Origin: Candidatus Hydrogenedentota bacterium
Lineage (GTDB): Bacteria > Hydrogenedentota > Hydrogenedentia > Hydrogenedentales > SLHB01
Direction of reading: 5' to 3'
Assembly (NCBI GenBank): GCA_013359265.1
Contig: JABWCD010000009.1
Span: 1 to 64,000, forward strand
Length of the DNA stretch: 64,000 bases
Below are positions 44,773 to 52,723 of this stretch, piece after piece. Within the stretch, counting starts at the first letter, position 1. Every line of letters starts with the position of its first letter. A program made the translations under genes and the position numbers. Below the pieces are notes generated by a model. That model was not told where the DNA came from. It made no database searches and saw only the letters and a list, made by a program, of their open reading frames with translations.

Positions 44773-45381
44773 ATGATCGAGTCGCGCTTGAGCCAATTGC
44801 TGACGCTGGGTCTCGGAATCTCCATTGTTCTGTCTTCGTGCAGCCCCTACGCCGAACCGGTCGATGCGGCGTCGCTGTATGTACGCGAGGTCGAGGGCGC
44901 GGTTTTTGACACGACTCCGATTCGGGGCGAATTTGTGCCGCTACACTACAAGAAGGCGGGGTTTACCTACCGGTGTACAGAATGCCATTTCAGCATTCAG
45001 CCGCCGCCCCGGCAAAACCCGCTCCAGTCCGAGCACGCGAACATCACGTTGGACCACGGCCTGAACACAAACTGCCTGAGTTGCCATCACCCGCGAAACC
45101 GTGACGTTTACGTGGACCACGACGGCAATGAAATCCCCGCCGACCAGCCGGCGCGGCTGTGTTCGAAATGCCATGGTCCGACGTACCGCGATTGGGAAGC
45201 CGGGATTCATGGGCGCCAGAATGGGCATTGGGACACGTCGAAGGGTGGACGCTCCAAACTGTTCTGCGTGCAGTGCCACGATCCGCACAGTCCGAAGTTC
45301 AAGACCATGACGCCGCTGCCGCCGCCGAAGCGGTCGCGGTTCTCAAATGGCCGAGATTCCGGCCCGGATTCTGCGCCATGA
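44773..45381 (+). CDS. tetrahaem c-type cytochrome lipoprotein (NrfB-like role)
   Basis: A periplasmic, lipid-anchored electron carrier of 202 residues. The N-terminal hydrophobic segment ends in the lipobox LSSC with Cys23 as the anchor site. Four CxxCH haem motifs follow: CTECH, CLSCH, CSKCH and CVQCH. A Pro/Arg-rich tail ends the protein. The stop overlaps the start of the Fe-S gene (ATGA). In context it should pass electrons between the NrfC/NrfD module and the octahaem protein, as NrfB does in enteric nitrite reduction. Confidence 0.88.
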   Translation: MIESRLSQLLTLGLGISIVLSSCSPYAEPVDAASLYVREVEGAVFDTTPIRGEFVPLHYKKAGFTYRCTECHFSIQPPPRQNPLQSEHANITLDHGLNTNCLSCHHPRNRDVYVDHDGNEIPADQPARLCSKCHGPTYRDWEAGIHGRQNGHWDTSKGGRSKLFCVQCHDPHSPKFKTMTPLPPPKRSRFSNGRDSGPDSAP

Positions 45382-46322
45382 ACGCGCCGCGCGGAACCCA
45401 GGGCGGCGCCTTGGACCCGACACTTCAACGCCGCAGCTTTCTGAAGGCGGGCGTAGGGACGATGGCGGCCCTTGCGTCGTTGGCAGGCATCAGCGCGCCG
45501 TTGCGGTCGGTAAACAGTGGTGTCAGCCTGGACGCATTCCTTCAGCAACACTACAAGCGCTTGACGCCCGACCTGCTCGATCAAATCCTTCGCCGCATCG
45601 AGAACGAGGTCGCGCGCGACTATGGCGCGAAAGTGACGGTGCGCGACATTCGGCCGATGGACGGCGTCGAATTCGGCTATGCGCTGAACCTCTCCCGCTG
45701 CAACGGCAACCGGAAATGCGTCGAGGCGTGCGTACAGGAGAACAACCAGACGCGCGATCCGCAGATGCAGTACATCCGTGTGCTCGAGATGCCGGCGGGA
45801 TCGCTCGACGTCGAGAAGTCCGATCTCTACTACGACCACGAGCAGGTGCCGGCAAAAGGCAAGTATTACCTGCCGGTGCAGTGCCAACAGTGCCAAAACC
45901 CGCCGTGCACGAAGGTGTGCCCGGTCGAGGCGACCTGGACCGAACCGGACGGCATTACGGTCATCGATTACAACTGGTGCATCGGCTGCCGGTACTGCAT
46001 GGCGGCTTGCCCGTACGAGGCGCGCCGGTTCAACTGGAAGCAGGCAGAGATTCCGCCGGAAGAAATCAACCCGAACATGGGCTACCTCAGCAACCGTATC
46101 CGGCCGATGGGGGTAGTCGAGAAATGCACGTACTGCCTGCACCGCACGCGCGAAGGCCAGTATCCCGCGTGCATGGAGGTGTGTCCGACGGGCGCGCGTG
46201 TGTTCGGAAATATGCTCGATCCGGACAGCGAGATCAATTACATCCTGAAGAACAAACGCGTGTACATCCTGAAAGAAGACGCGGGCACGGCCCCTCGCTT
46301 CTTCTATTACTTTGACGTATGA
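45378..46322 (+). CDS. NrfC-like periplasmic iron-sulfur protein with Tat signal
   Basis: A 314-residue protein with an N-terminal Tat-type signal (QRRSFLKAGVGTMAALAS). Cys groups for four Fe-S clusters follow: CNGNRKCVEAC (about 117-127), CQQCQNPPCTKVCP, CIGCRYCMAACP and CTYCLHRTREGQYPACMEVC. The first group has only three Cys where CxxCxxC...C is usual, so one cluster may use a different fourth ligand. This is the electron-transfer partner of NrfD-type quinol dehydrogenases. It starts inside the stop of the tetrahaem gene. Confidence 0.92.
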   Translation: MNAPRGTQGGALDPTLQRRSFLKAGVGTMAALASLAGISAPLRSVNSGVSLDAFLQQHYKRLTPDLLDQILRRIENEVARDYGAKVTVRDIRPMDGVEFGYALNLSRCNGNRKCVEACVQENNQTRDPQMQYIRVLEMPAGSLDVEKSDLYYDHEQVPAKGKYYLPVQCQQCQNPPCTKVCPVEATWTEPDGITVIDYNWCIGCRYCMAACPYEARRFNWKQAEIPPEEINPNMGYLSNRIRPMGVVEKCTYCLHRTREGQYPACMEVCPTGARVFGNMLDPDSEINYILKNKRVYILKEDAGTAPRFFYYFDV

Positions 46323-46332
46323 GGGCGCGGCG

Positions 46333-47559
46333 GTGAAACTGCTTCGAGACTACATCCTATTCCTCGCGCGCGCCTTCGTGCTGAGCTTTAGCGGCTCACG
46401 GAAGTTCTATCTGTGGATGGCCGTGCTGACCGTGCTCACGGTCATCGGCGGGAACGCGTATTCGCGGCAGCTCGTGCAGGGTCTCGCCGTGACCGGCATG
46501 ACCGACCAGGTATCGTGGGGCGCGTACATCGCGAACTTCACGTACCTCGTAGGCGTTGCCGCGGCGGCGGTGATGCTCGTAATTCCGGCGTACATTTACC
46601 GCAACAAGGACATGCACGACGTGGTGCTGTTCGGCGAACTGCTTGCGATCGCCGCGATTGTCATGGCGCTGTTGTTTGTTGTGGTCGACCTCGGCCGGCC
46701 GGACCGGTTCTGGCACCTCATCCCGGTCATCGGCAAATTCAATTTTCCCGGCTCGATGTTGTCGTGGGACGTGATCGTGTTGAACGGGTACCTGCTGCTC
46801 AATCTGCACATTTGCGGCTACCTGTTGTTTATGAAGTACATGGATCGAAAACCGACAATTCTGTTCTACATGCCGTTCGTGCTGGTGGCGATCGCGTGGG
46901 CGGTCAGCATTCACACCGTAACGGCGTTCCTGTACGTCGGCCTGGTCGGACGGCCGTTCTGGAATTCGGCAATTGTTGCGCCGCGATTTCTCGGTTCCGC
47001 GTTCACGGCGGGCCCGGGGATTCTCATCATCGTGTTCCAGATCATCCGCCGCATGTCCACGTATCAGATTTCGGACCGTGCGCTGCACATTTTGCGCAAC
47101 ATCGTTACCGTTTCTCTGCTGGTGAACCTGTTTCTCCTCGGGTGCGAGGCGTTCAAGGAGTTCTATTCCGAGTCCGTGCACAGCAGTTCCGCGAAGTACC
47201 TCTTCTTTGGGTTGCACGGCCACGACGCGTTGGTGCCGTGGATGTGGGGTGCGATGGCGATGGAATTCGCCGCCGCCACAATCCTAATCATCCCGCCGCT
47301 TGCGCAGCGCATCTCGCTGCTCAACGCCGCGTGCGTGCTCGCCATCGTCGGCATCTGGATCGAGAAAGGCATGGGCCTCATCGTGCCCGGCTTCGTGCCG
47401 ACGCCTCTCGGCAATATCGTCGAATATGTCCCCTCGCTTAACGAGGCGTTGGTATGCGTGGGGATTTGGTCGTTCGGTCTACTGATCTTTTCGTGGATGC
47501 TCCACGTTTCAATTCCCATCATGTCCGGCGAATTCCGCCACCAGTCGAAAGAGGTATGA
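46333..47559 (+). CDS. nrfD: NrfD-like integral membrane quinol dehydrogenase subunit
   Basis: About 408 residues with roughly ten hydrophobic helices, the NrfD/PsrC family layout that takes electrons from menaquinol. I choose GTG 46333 (MKLLRDYILFLARAF), 10 bases after the Fe-S gene; a TTG at 46312 would overlap it. Typical segments are LVVDLGRPDRFWHLIP (about 116-131) and YLFFGLHGHDALVPWMWG. It shares the operon with the Fe-S and haem proteins. It could also run in reverse, delivering electrons to quinone. Confidence 0.88.
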   Translation: MKLLRDYILFLARAFVLSFSGSRKFYLWMAVLTVLTVIGGNAYSRQLVQGLAVTGMTDQVSWGAYIANFTYLVGVAAAAVMLVIPAYIYRNKDMHDVVLFGELLAIAAIVMALLFVVVDLGRPDRFWHLIPVIGKFNFPGSMLSWDVIVLNGYLLLNLHICGYLLFMKYMDRKPTILFYMPFVLVAIAWAVSIHTVTAFLYVGLVGRPFWNSAIVAPRFLGSAFTAGPGILIIVFQIIRRMSTYQISDRALHILRNIVTVSLLVNLFLLGCEAFKEFYSESVHSSSAKYLFFGLHGHDALVPWMWGAMAMEFAAATILIIPPLAQRISLLNAACVLAIVGIWIEKGMGLIVPGFVPTPLGNIVEYVPSLNEALVCVGIWSFGLLIFSWMLHVSIPIMSGEFRHQSKEV

Positions 47560-47632
47560 CGCCATGACACGCGCACAGCTATTGGCCCAGGACGAATACG
47601 GCGGGTCCCCGCTATCGAGAAGGAGGAGTTCC

Positions 47633-49177
47633 ATGTGGGTTCACAAGACGATGGCGATCATCGCGGCGATCGCGATGTTCGCCGCCATACTTGGATTGCT
47701 GGCGCTGCCCGCGTCCGCGCAGGAAGCGTCGACGGCGCTCGCCGCGCCCGCGGCGCAACCGCAGCCCGCCGTCCCCGGCGCTGGATACATGCTGCCGCAG
47801 TTGTCGCCGGAGTCGAAAGCCTGTGCGGAGTGTCACAAGACGCAGAGCCCCGCGATCTACGAGCAGTGGGGAGCGAGCAAACATTTCCGCGGGAACATCG
47901 GGTGCATGGAATGCCACCGCGCGAACAAGGACGACGTAGACGCGTGGCTGCACGAGGGGCAGTATATCTCGACGATCGTCAGCCCGCGGGATTGTGCGCG
48001 GTGCCACGCGCGCGAGGTCGAGGAGTTCGCCGCGTCGCACCACTCGAAGGGCGCGCGCATCCTCGGGTCACTCGATAACACACTGGCCGAGGTGGTCGAA
48101 GGCAACCACGGCATGGTGACGCCCGCGTTTCCCGAGGGTGTGTCTGCCGCCGCGGTGAACGGGTGTTGGCAATGCCACGGCACCGAGGTGAAGGTGCTGC
48201 CCGGCGGCAAACTCGACCCCGCGACGTGGCCAAACACCGGCATCGGCCGAATTAACCCCGACGGCTCGGAAGGCTCGTGCTCGGCGTGCCATTCGCGGCA
48301 CGAGTTCAGCGTCGAACAAGTACGGCAGCCGGAGAACTGTGGCAAGTGCCACATGGGGCCCGATCACCCGCAAATCGAAATTTACAACGAGTCAAAACAT
48401 GGCATCGCGTTCCGCGCGAACGTCGACAAGATGAACCTTGCCAATCCGAAATGGGTCGTGGGTGAAGACTACAGCGCGGCGCCGACCTGCGCGACGTGCC
48501 ACATGAGCGCGACGAAGAACATGCCGGTGACGCACGACGTCGGCTTGCGAATCAGTTGGAACAACCGGCCCGCAATTTCGGTCCGCCCCGAAGTGGCGGA
48601 CGCGAAAATGGGGCTGCCCGGAGCGAACGTTAGCTGGCAGCAGCGGCGCGAGAACATGAAGCAGGTGTGTCTGAGTTGCCACAACGTGAACTTTTTCGAC
48701 AGCTTCTACAAGCAGTACGACGAGCTGCTCGACTTATACCACGAGAAATTCGCGCAACCGGGTCTGGACCTGATGGCCGCGGCGAAACCGCTTCTGAAAC
48801 CGGTCGAGTTCTCGAACGAAATTGAGTGGACGTGGTACGAGATTTGGCACCACGAAGGCCGGCGCGCGCGCCATGGTGTTTCGATGATGGGACCGGACAT
48901 CACGCATTGGCACGGCACGTACGAAGTATCGAAGCACTTCTATACGGAATTCATTCCACAACTAGAGGAAATCATCCACAAAGGCCTCGAATCCGAGGAC
49001 GCCGCGAAAAAGGAAGCCGCCACGGCGCTTCAAGCCAAGCTCGACGAGGTGCTCAACAGCGACAACCACAAGTGGTACATCAACAAGATGGATCCGGGCG
49101 AGGCCGACGCGCGCAAGAAACGCCAGGAAGAATTCAAGGCACGGTACGAACCGAAGAAGGAAGCCGCGGCAAAATGA
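47633..49177 (+). CDS. octahaem c-type cytochrome, hydroxylamine oxidoreductase (HAO) family
   Basis: A periplasmic multihaem enzyme of 514 residues. The start at ATG 47633 has a strong AGGAGGAG site and gives a clear signal peptide (MAIIAAIAMFAAILGLLALP); the ATG at 47564 does not. Eight CxxCH motifs occur: CAECH, CMECH, CARCH, CWQCH, CSACH, CGKCH, CATCH and CLSCH, between about residues 63 and 350. HAO-family segments are YEQWGASKHFRGNIGC, ESKHGIAFRANVDKMNL, MPVTHDVGLRISW and WHHEGRRARHGVSMMGPD. A helical C-terminal part follows. Coupling to NrfC/NrfD suggests the reductive type (nitrite, NO or hydroxylamine to ammonium), but the direction is inferred. Whether the cross-linking Tyr of ammonia-oxidiser HAO is present needs an alignment. 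Confidence 0.9.
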   Translation: MWVHKTMAIIAAIAMFAAILGLLALPASAQEASTALAAPAAQPQPAVPGAGYMLPQLSPESKACAECHKTQSPAIYEQWGASKHFRGNIGCMECHRANKDDVDAWLHEGQYISTIVSPRDCARCHAREVEEFAASHHSKGARILGSLDNTLAEVVEGNHGMVTPAFPEGVSAAAVNGCWQCHGTEVKVLPGGKLDPATWPNTGIGRINPDGSEGSCSACHSRHEFSVEQVRQPENCGKCHMGPDHPQIEIYNESKHGIAFRANVDKMNLANPKWVVGEDYSAAPTCATCHMSATKNMPVTHDVGLRISWNNRPAISVRPEVADAKMGLPGANVSWQQRRENMKQVCLSCHNVNFFDSFYKQYDELLDLYHEKFAQPGLDLMAAAKPLLKPVEFSNEIEWTWYEIWHHEGRRARHGVSMMGPDITHWHGTYEVSKHFYTEFIPQLEEIIHKGLESEDAAKKEAATALQAKLDEVLNSDNHKWYINKMDPGEADARKKRQEEFKARYEPKKEAAAK

Positions 49178-49644
49178 GCGGCTTCACGGCGGAGGACTTC
49201 GCAGTTGACGACGACCTGCACGCGTCGCTGTTGCGTCACGCGCAGGATGCCGCTGCGCGCGCGATAGCAAAGCTCGGCGGTCCGTTGTCGACAGCGAACG
49301 TCGCGCGGTTTCTGGTGGATGCCGATTGCCTGAAGCTTTACACGAAAATCGTGTACGACGCCTCGGCGCTCGAGCCGCACCAGTTCGCGCAACCGGTGTT
49401 CGAGGGCGGCGCGGCCCATCGCAGTTGCCGATTGGACGTGCACCCGCACTTCGCGGACAGGCCGGAATGTCTGCCGTTCATCGTTGCCTATATGGCTGGC
49501 GCAATCAACTACGGTAACGCCGTGACGCTCGATCTCTGCGAGGCGTATGGCGCGGCCTTAATGCGCATGTCGCGCGAGGACTTTTATGCGGCGGTCTGCC
49601 GGGTGGCCGACGAACTGCCGCTGGATTTGCTGTTGTCGAAATAA
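49174..49644 (+). CDS. hypothetical Cys-containing protein between HAO and HCP genes
   Basis: I do not recognise this 156-residue protein. It starts at ATG 49174 inside the HAO-family stop codon and ends 2 bases before the hybrid-cluster gene, so it is almost certainly translated with them. It has no signal peptide or membrane helix and should be cytosolic. Six Cys are spread out (in DADCLKL, HRSCRLD, PECLPF, DLCEAYG, AVCRVAD), without a standard CxxC motif. The first 50 residues are Ala-rich helix; the rest is mixed. It could be a maturation or redox partner of the neighbouring enzymes. Confidence 0.75.
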   Translation: MSGFTAEDFAVDDDLHASLLRHAQDAAARAIAKLGGPLSTANVARFLVDADCLKLYTKIVYDASALEPHQFAQPVFEGGAAHRSCRLDVHPHFADRPECLPFIVAYMAGAINYGNAVTLDLCEAYGAALMRMSREDFYAAVCRVADELPLDLLLSK

Positions 49645-49646
49645 AC

Positions 49647-50975
49647 ATGGAAGGGAAAGTTGAAGTAATGGGAAATATGCATTGCGATCAATGTGAGCAA
49701 ACCGCGCACGGAACGGCGTGTACCGAAATCGGCGTGTGCGGAAAGGACCCGGACATCGAGTCCCTGCAGAAGATTCTGTTGTACGGGTTGAAGGGCATGT
49801 GCGCGTACAAACACCACGCGCGCCGCCTGGGAAAAACGGACGAGGAGGTCGAGGCGTTTATCGAAGAGGCGATGTTTGCGACGGTCACGAACGTGAACTT
49901 TGACATGGAAAGCCTGCTCGCTCTGGTGCTCGAATGCGGGCGCATGAACTACAAGACGATGGAACTGCTCGATCGCGGGCACGTCGAAATGTTCGGCCAA
50001 CCGCAGCCCACCGAAGTGATCGAGGGTATTCAGGAAGGACCGGGCATTCTCGTGACGGGCCACGATCTGGTCGACCTGAGGGACATCCTCGAACAGAGTG
50101 CGGGCAAGGGTATCAAGGTGTACACGCACGGAGAGATGCTCCCTGCGCACATGTACCCCGGACTAATGAAGTATCCGCACCTCGCGGGACACTACGGCGG
50201 GGCATGGCAAAAACAGCGCGTCGAGTTTCGCGCATTTCCCGGCCCGACTGTCGCGACAACGAACTGTGTCCTAATTCCCTGGGCGGGCAACAACTACGCC
50301 GATAGGCTGTATACCACGCGAGTGACGGCGGTGCCAGGCGTGACACGCATCAAGACAAACGATTTCTCGCAAGTCATCGCGAAGGCGCTCGAAATCGGGC
50401 CACTTACGCCGACGCCGCTGAAGAAGTCTACTGTGGGTTTCCACCACAGCGTCATTCTTGGACTGGCGGACAAGGTCGTCGATGCGGTGAAGACCGGAAA
50501 GATTAAGCGCTTCTTCTTAATCGGCGGCTGCGACGGCGCCGAACCGGGCCGGAACTACTTTAGCGAATATGCGCAAGCCCTGCCGAAGGAGTCTGTCATC
50601 CTTACGCTTGGCTGCGGCAAGTATCGCATTCGCGACTACGAATATGGCATGGCGGACGGTATCCCGCGCTTTCTGGACATGGGCCAGTGCAACGACGCCT
50701 ACGGCGCGATTCAGGTCGCGCTCGCGCTGGCGAAGGCGTTCAACTGCGGCGTGAATGATTTGCCGCTGACCCTCGTGATATCTTGGTTCGAACAGAAGGC
50801 CGTTGCGGTCCTGCTGACATTGCTTTACCTTGGCATGAAAAATATCACGCTCGGACCTGCGCTGCCGGCATTTGTCACGCCGAACGTGCTGAACGTGCTG
50901 GTCGAAAAGTACGGATTGAAGGGGATTGGGGAAAACGCCGTTGAGGACGCGCACGCCGCAATGGCGATCGCGTAG
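49647..50975 (+). CDS. hcp: hybrid cluster protein (Hcp), short class-III-like form
   Basis: A cytosolic protein with a hybrid Fe-S-O cluster, active as NO reductase and proposed hydroxylamine reductase in studied members. It has 442 residues against about 540-550 for most Hcp, as in class III forms that lack part of the N-terminal helical bundle. The first cluster is CDQC...CTEIGVC (C-x2-C-x8-C-x5-C, residues 13-31). Hybrid-cluster ligand regions are HGEMLPAH, TTNC, GGCDG, LGCGKYR, GQCNDA and WFEQKAV, all intact. The start could also be ATG 49668 or 49677, since 49647 has a weak site. Confidence 0.93.
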   Translation: MEGKVEVMGNMHCDQCEQTAHGTACTEIGVCGKDPDIESLQKILLYGLKGMCAYKHHARRLGKTDEEVEAFIEEAMFATVTNVNFDMESLLALVLECGRMNYKTMELLDRGHVEMFGQPQPTEVIEGIQEGPGILVTGHDLVDLRDILEQSAGKGIKVYTHGEMLPAHMYPGLMKYPHLAGHYGGAWQKQRVEFRAFPGPTVATTNCVLIPWAGNNYADRLYTTRVTAVPGVTRIKTNDFSQVIAKALEIGPLTPTPLKKSTVGFHHSVILGLADKVVDAVKTGKIKRFFLIGGCDGAEPGRNYFSEYAQALPKESVILTLGCGKYRIRDYEYGMADGIPRFLDMGQCNDAYGAIQVALALAKAFNCGVNDLPLTLVISWFEQKAVAVLLTLLYLGMKNITLGPALPAFVTPNVLNVLVEKYGLKGIGENAVEDAHAAMAIA

Positions 50976-51019
50976 CGACGCGGCGTTCGAGTGGCCTACC
51001 GCGGAAGGGGAAAGTGGAC

Positions 51020-52573
51020 ATGAAGAAATCATTGGTTGCGTTGGCAGGAATCGTATTGGCGTGCGGCGCGTACGCGGAGCTTCAAAACGTCGATGTCGGC
51101 GGGGAAGTGCGTATTCGTGCACGATACTGGACAAACACGTACGAGACGGGCATCAACGGCCCGGGGGAAATCAGGATTCCGAACTTCTTCGTGCCGAAAC
51201 GGCCCATCGGTCCGTTCGGCGTCGTGAGCCGGTATGACTGGGACGATCGCGATCACGATCTTGATTTCGTCGAACAACGCACTCGGCTGAATGTGAAAGC
51301 GGACTTCACAAACGAGGTCGCCGCATTCATCGAACTCGAGTCCTACGACATCTGGGGCGAGGAGTTCCGATCGAACTACATTACCGGCACCGACAACCGC
51401 GCGGTGACGGGGAACGACGTCGAGGTTTATCAGTCGTACATAGAGACGAACGAAACGTTCGGCCTGCCCTTGCGCCTGCGCATTGGCCGGCAGGAAATGA
51501 AGATGGGCAAGGGTTGGCTCGTGGACGACATCACCACAGCGATTATCGGCCGGTCTTTCGACGCCGTCCGCGCGACATACAGCCTTGACACGGTCGACAT
51601 TGACGCATGGTTCAGCAAGCTCAACGAGCGCGGGATCGACGAAGAGGACGGTGACACGGACTTCTACGGAATTTACGCGACCTGCCACGCGGTCGATTGG
51701 CTGAACGCATCGGTCTATTGGATGTACATCCGCGACGGGCGCAGTCTAAACGACACGAATTTCGTCGCGCCGATCGAGTGGCTCGAGGACCTGTTTGACC
51801 TCGACGATTACGATCCAACCAATATGCACACCGTCGGACTGCGCCTTTTCGGCAACTCGACGGGCTTCGATTACGACCTCGAACTTGCATACCAGTTTGG
51901 CGATGCCGGAAGCGTCGGGTTCGGCTTCAAACCAACCGGTTTCCTCTACGGCGATGACGATGCGGAGTTTGACGCGTGGGCCGGTGACCTCGAAGTGGGG
52001 TACACGATCGACATGGCGTGGAACCCGCGCGTGTACCTCGGCGGCGCGTACTTCGAGGGCGAGGACAACCGCGACCTGAGTTTCATCGAGTGGCTAAACC
52101 CGTTCTATCGCGCCGAGGCGAGCGTTTCGTTCAACCGCCTGTTCCCCGGTAAGCCGTACAGCATGATTATGGAAATCGGACAGGACATGTCGAACTTCTG
52201 GCAAGTCCGCGGCGGCGTTACCGCGCACCCGACAGAAGCCATCACCGCTGGACTGCAAGTCGCGATGTACGGCGTTGACGAAACGTTCGACTCTCCGGTA
52301 ACGGTAACCGTCGGCGAGTTCAAGATTCCGGTCGCGCCCGCGCTCAGCTTCTGGACCGAAGAGTCGGATGACGACATCGGCGTGACGACGCACTTGTATC
52401 TAAACTATCAGTATTCGGAAGATTTGTTTTTCAAGGTGGGCTGGGAACACCTTTTCACCGGCGACGGGCTTGGAGACGGCAACTTCATTCACCGCTATGG
52501 CCTTGAATTCAGCGGCGGTAGCGACGATGACGACGCCGACTACTTCTACTTCGACACTGGTCTGAAGTTCTAA
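51020..52573 (+). CDS. outer-membrane beta-barrel protein (alginate-export/porin-like)
   Basis: A 517-residue outer-membrane protein. The start at ATG 51020 has GAAGGGGA upstream; a GTG at 51014 is in frame. The signal peptide is KKSLVALAGIVLACGAYA. The body alternates short beta strands and acidic turns (DVGGEVRIRARYWTNTYE, LPLRLRIGRQEMKMGKGWLV, PRVYLGGAYFEGEDN) and ends in a C-terminal aromatic strand (YFYFDTGLKF), as barrel proteins do. It resembles AlgE-type alginate-export porins. Its place after hcp suggests uptake of the substrate of the redox module, but this is inference. Confidence 0.82.
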   Translation: MKKSLVALAGIVLACGAYAELQNVDVGGEVRIRARYWTNTYETGINGPGEIRIPNFFVPKRPIGPFGVVSRYDWDDRDHDLDFVEQRTRLNVKADFTNEVAAFIELESYDIWGEEFRSNYITGTDNRAVTGNDVEVYQSYIETNETFGLPLRLRIGRQEMKMGKGWLVDDITTAIIGRSFDAVRATYSLDTVDIDAWFSKLNERGIDEEDGDTDFYGIYATCHAVDWLNASVYWMYIRDGRSLNDTNFVAPIEWLEDLFDLDDYDPTNMHTVGLRLFGNSTGFDYDLELAYQFGDAGSVGFGFKPTGFLYGDDDAEFDAWAGDLEVGYTIDMAWNPRVYLGGAYFEGEDNRDLSFIEWLNPFYRAEASVSFNRLFPGKPYSMIMEIGQDMSNFWQVRGGVTAHPTEAITAGLQVAMYGVDETFDSPVTVTVGEFKIPVAPALSFWTEESDDDIGVTTHLYLNYQYSEDLFFKVGWEHLFTGDGLGDGNFIHRYGLEFSGGSDDDDADYFYFDTGLKF

Positions 52574-52588
52574 CATTCTTCTCGTGCA

Positions 52589-52625
52589 AGTAATTACCGG
52601 ACACGGCCCGTGTCCGGTAATTACT
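52589..52625. terminator. perfect 16-bp hairpin between the porin and exbB operons
   Basis: AGTAATTACCGGACAC pairs base for base with GTGTCCGGTAATTACT around a 5-base loop, and CTTTG follows. It lies 16 bases after the porin stop. Its length and perfection make it an efficient terminator, possibly bidirectional. A dispersed palindrome is an alternative reading. Confidence 0.8.
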
Positions 52626-52627
52626 CT

Positions 52628-52657
52628 TTGCAACCTTTTGCCGGGTAAAGGCATAAT
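52628..52657 (+). promoter_or_regulatory. possible promoter of the exbB operon
   Basis: TTGCAA (52628-52633) and CATAAT (52652-52657) are 18 bases apart, directly after the porin terminator and about 65 bases before exbB. The match is moderate and the spacing slightly long. Confidence 0.35.
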
Positions 52658-52723
52658 ACGTCCACGGGGTGTCGTGTTCTGGCGCGAACGCGGGCTGCCC
52701 TTCGATCAAAGGAGCTTATCCCG

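Noticed and set aside
47633-49177. Octahaem protein as a nitrifier or anammox enzyme
   Set aside because: The operon has NrfC/NrfD-type quinol partners and Hcp, and no ammonia monooxygenase or hydrazine synthase genes, so an oxidative nitrification role is not favoured.
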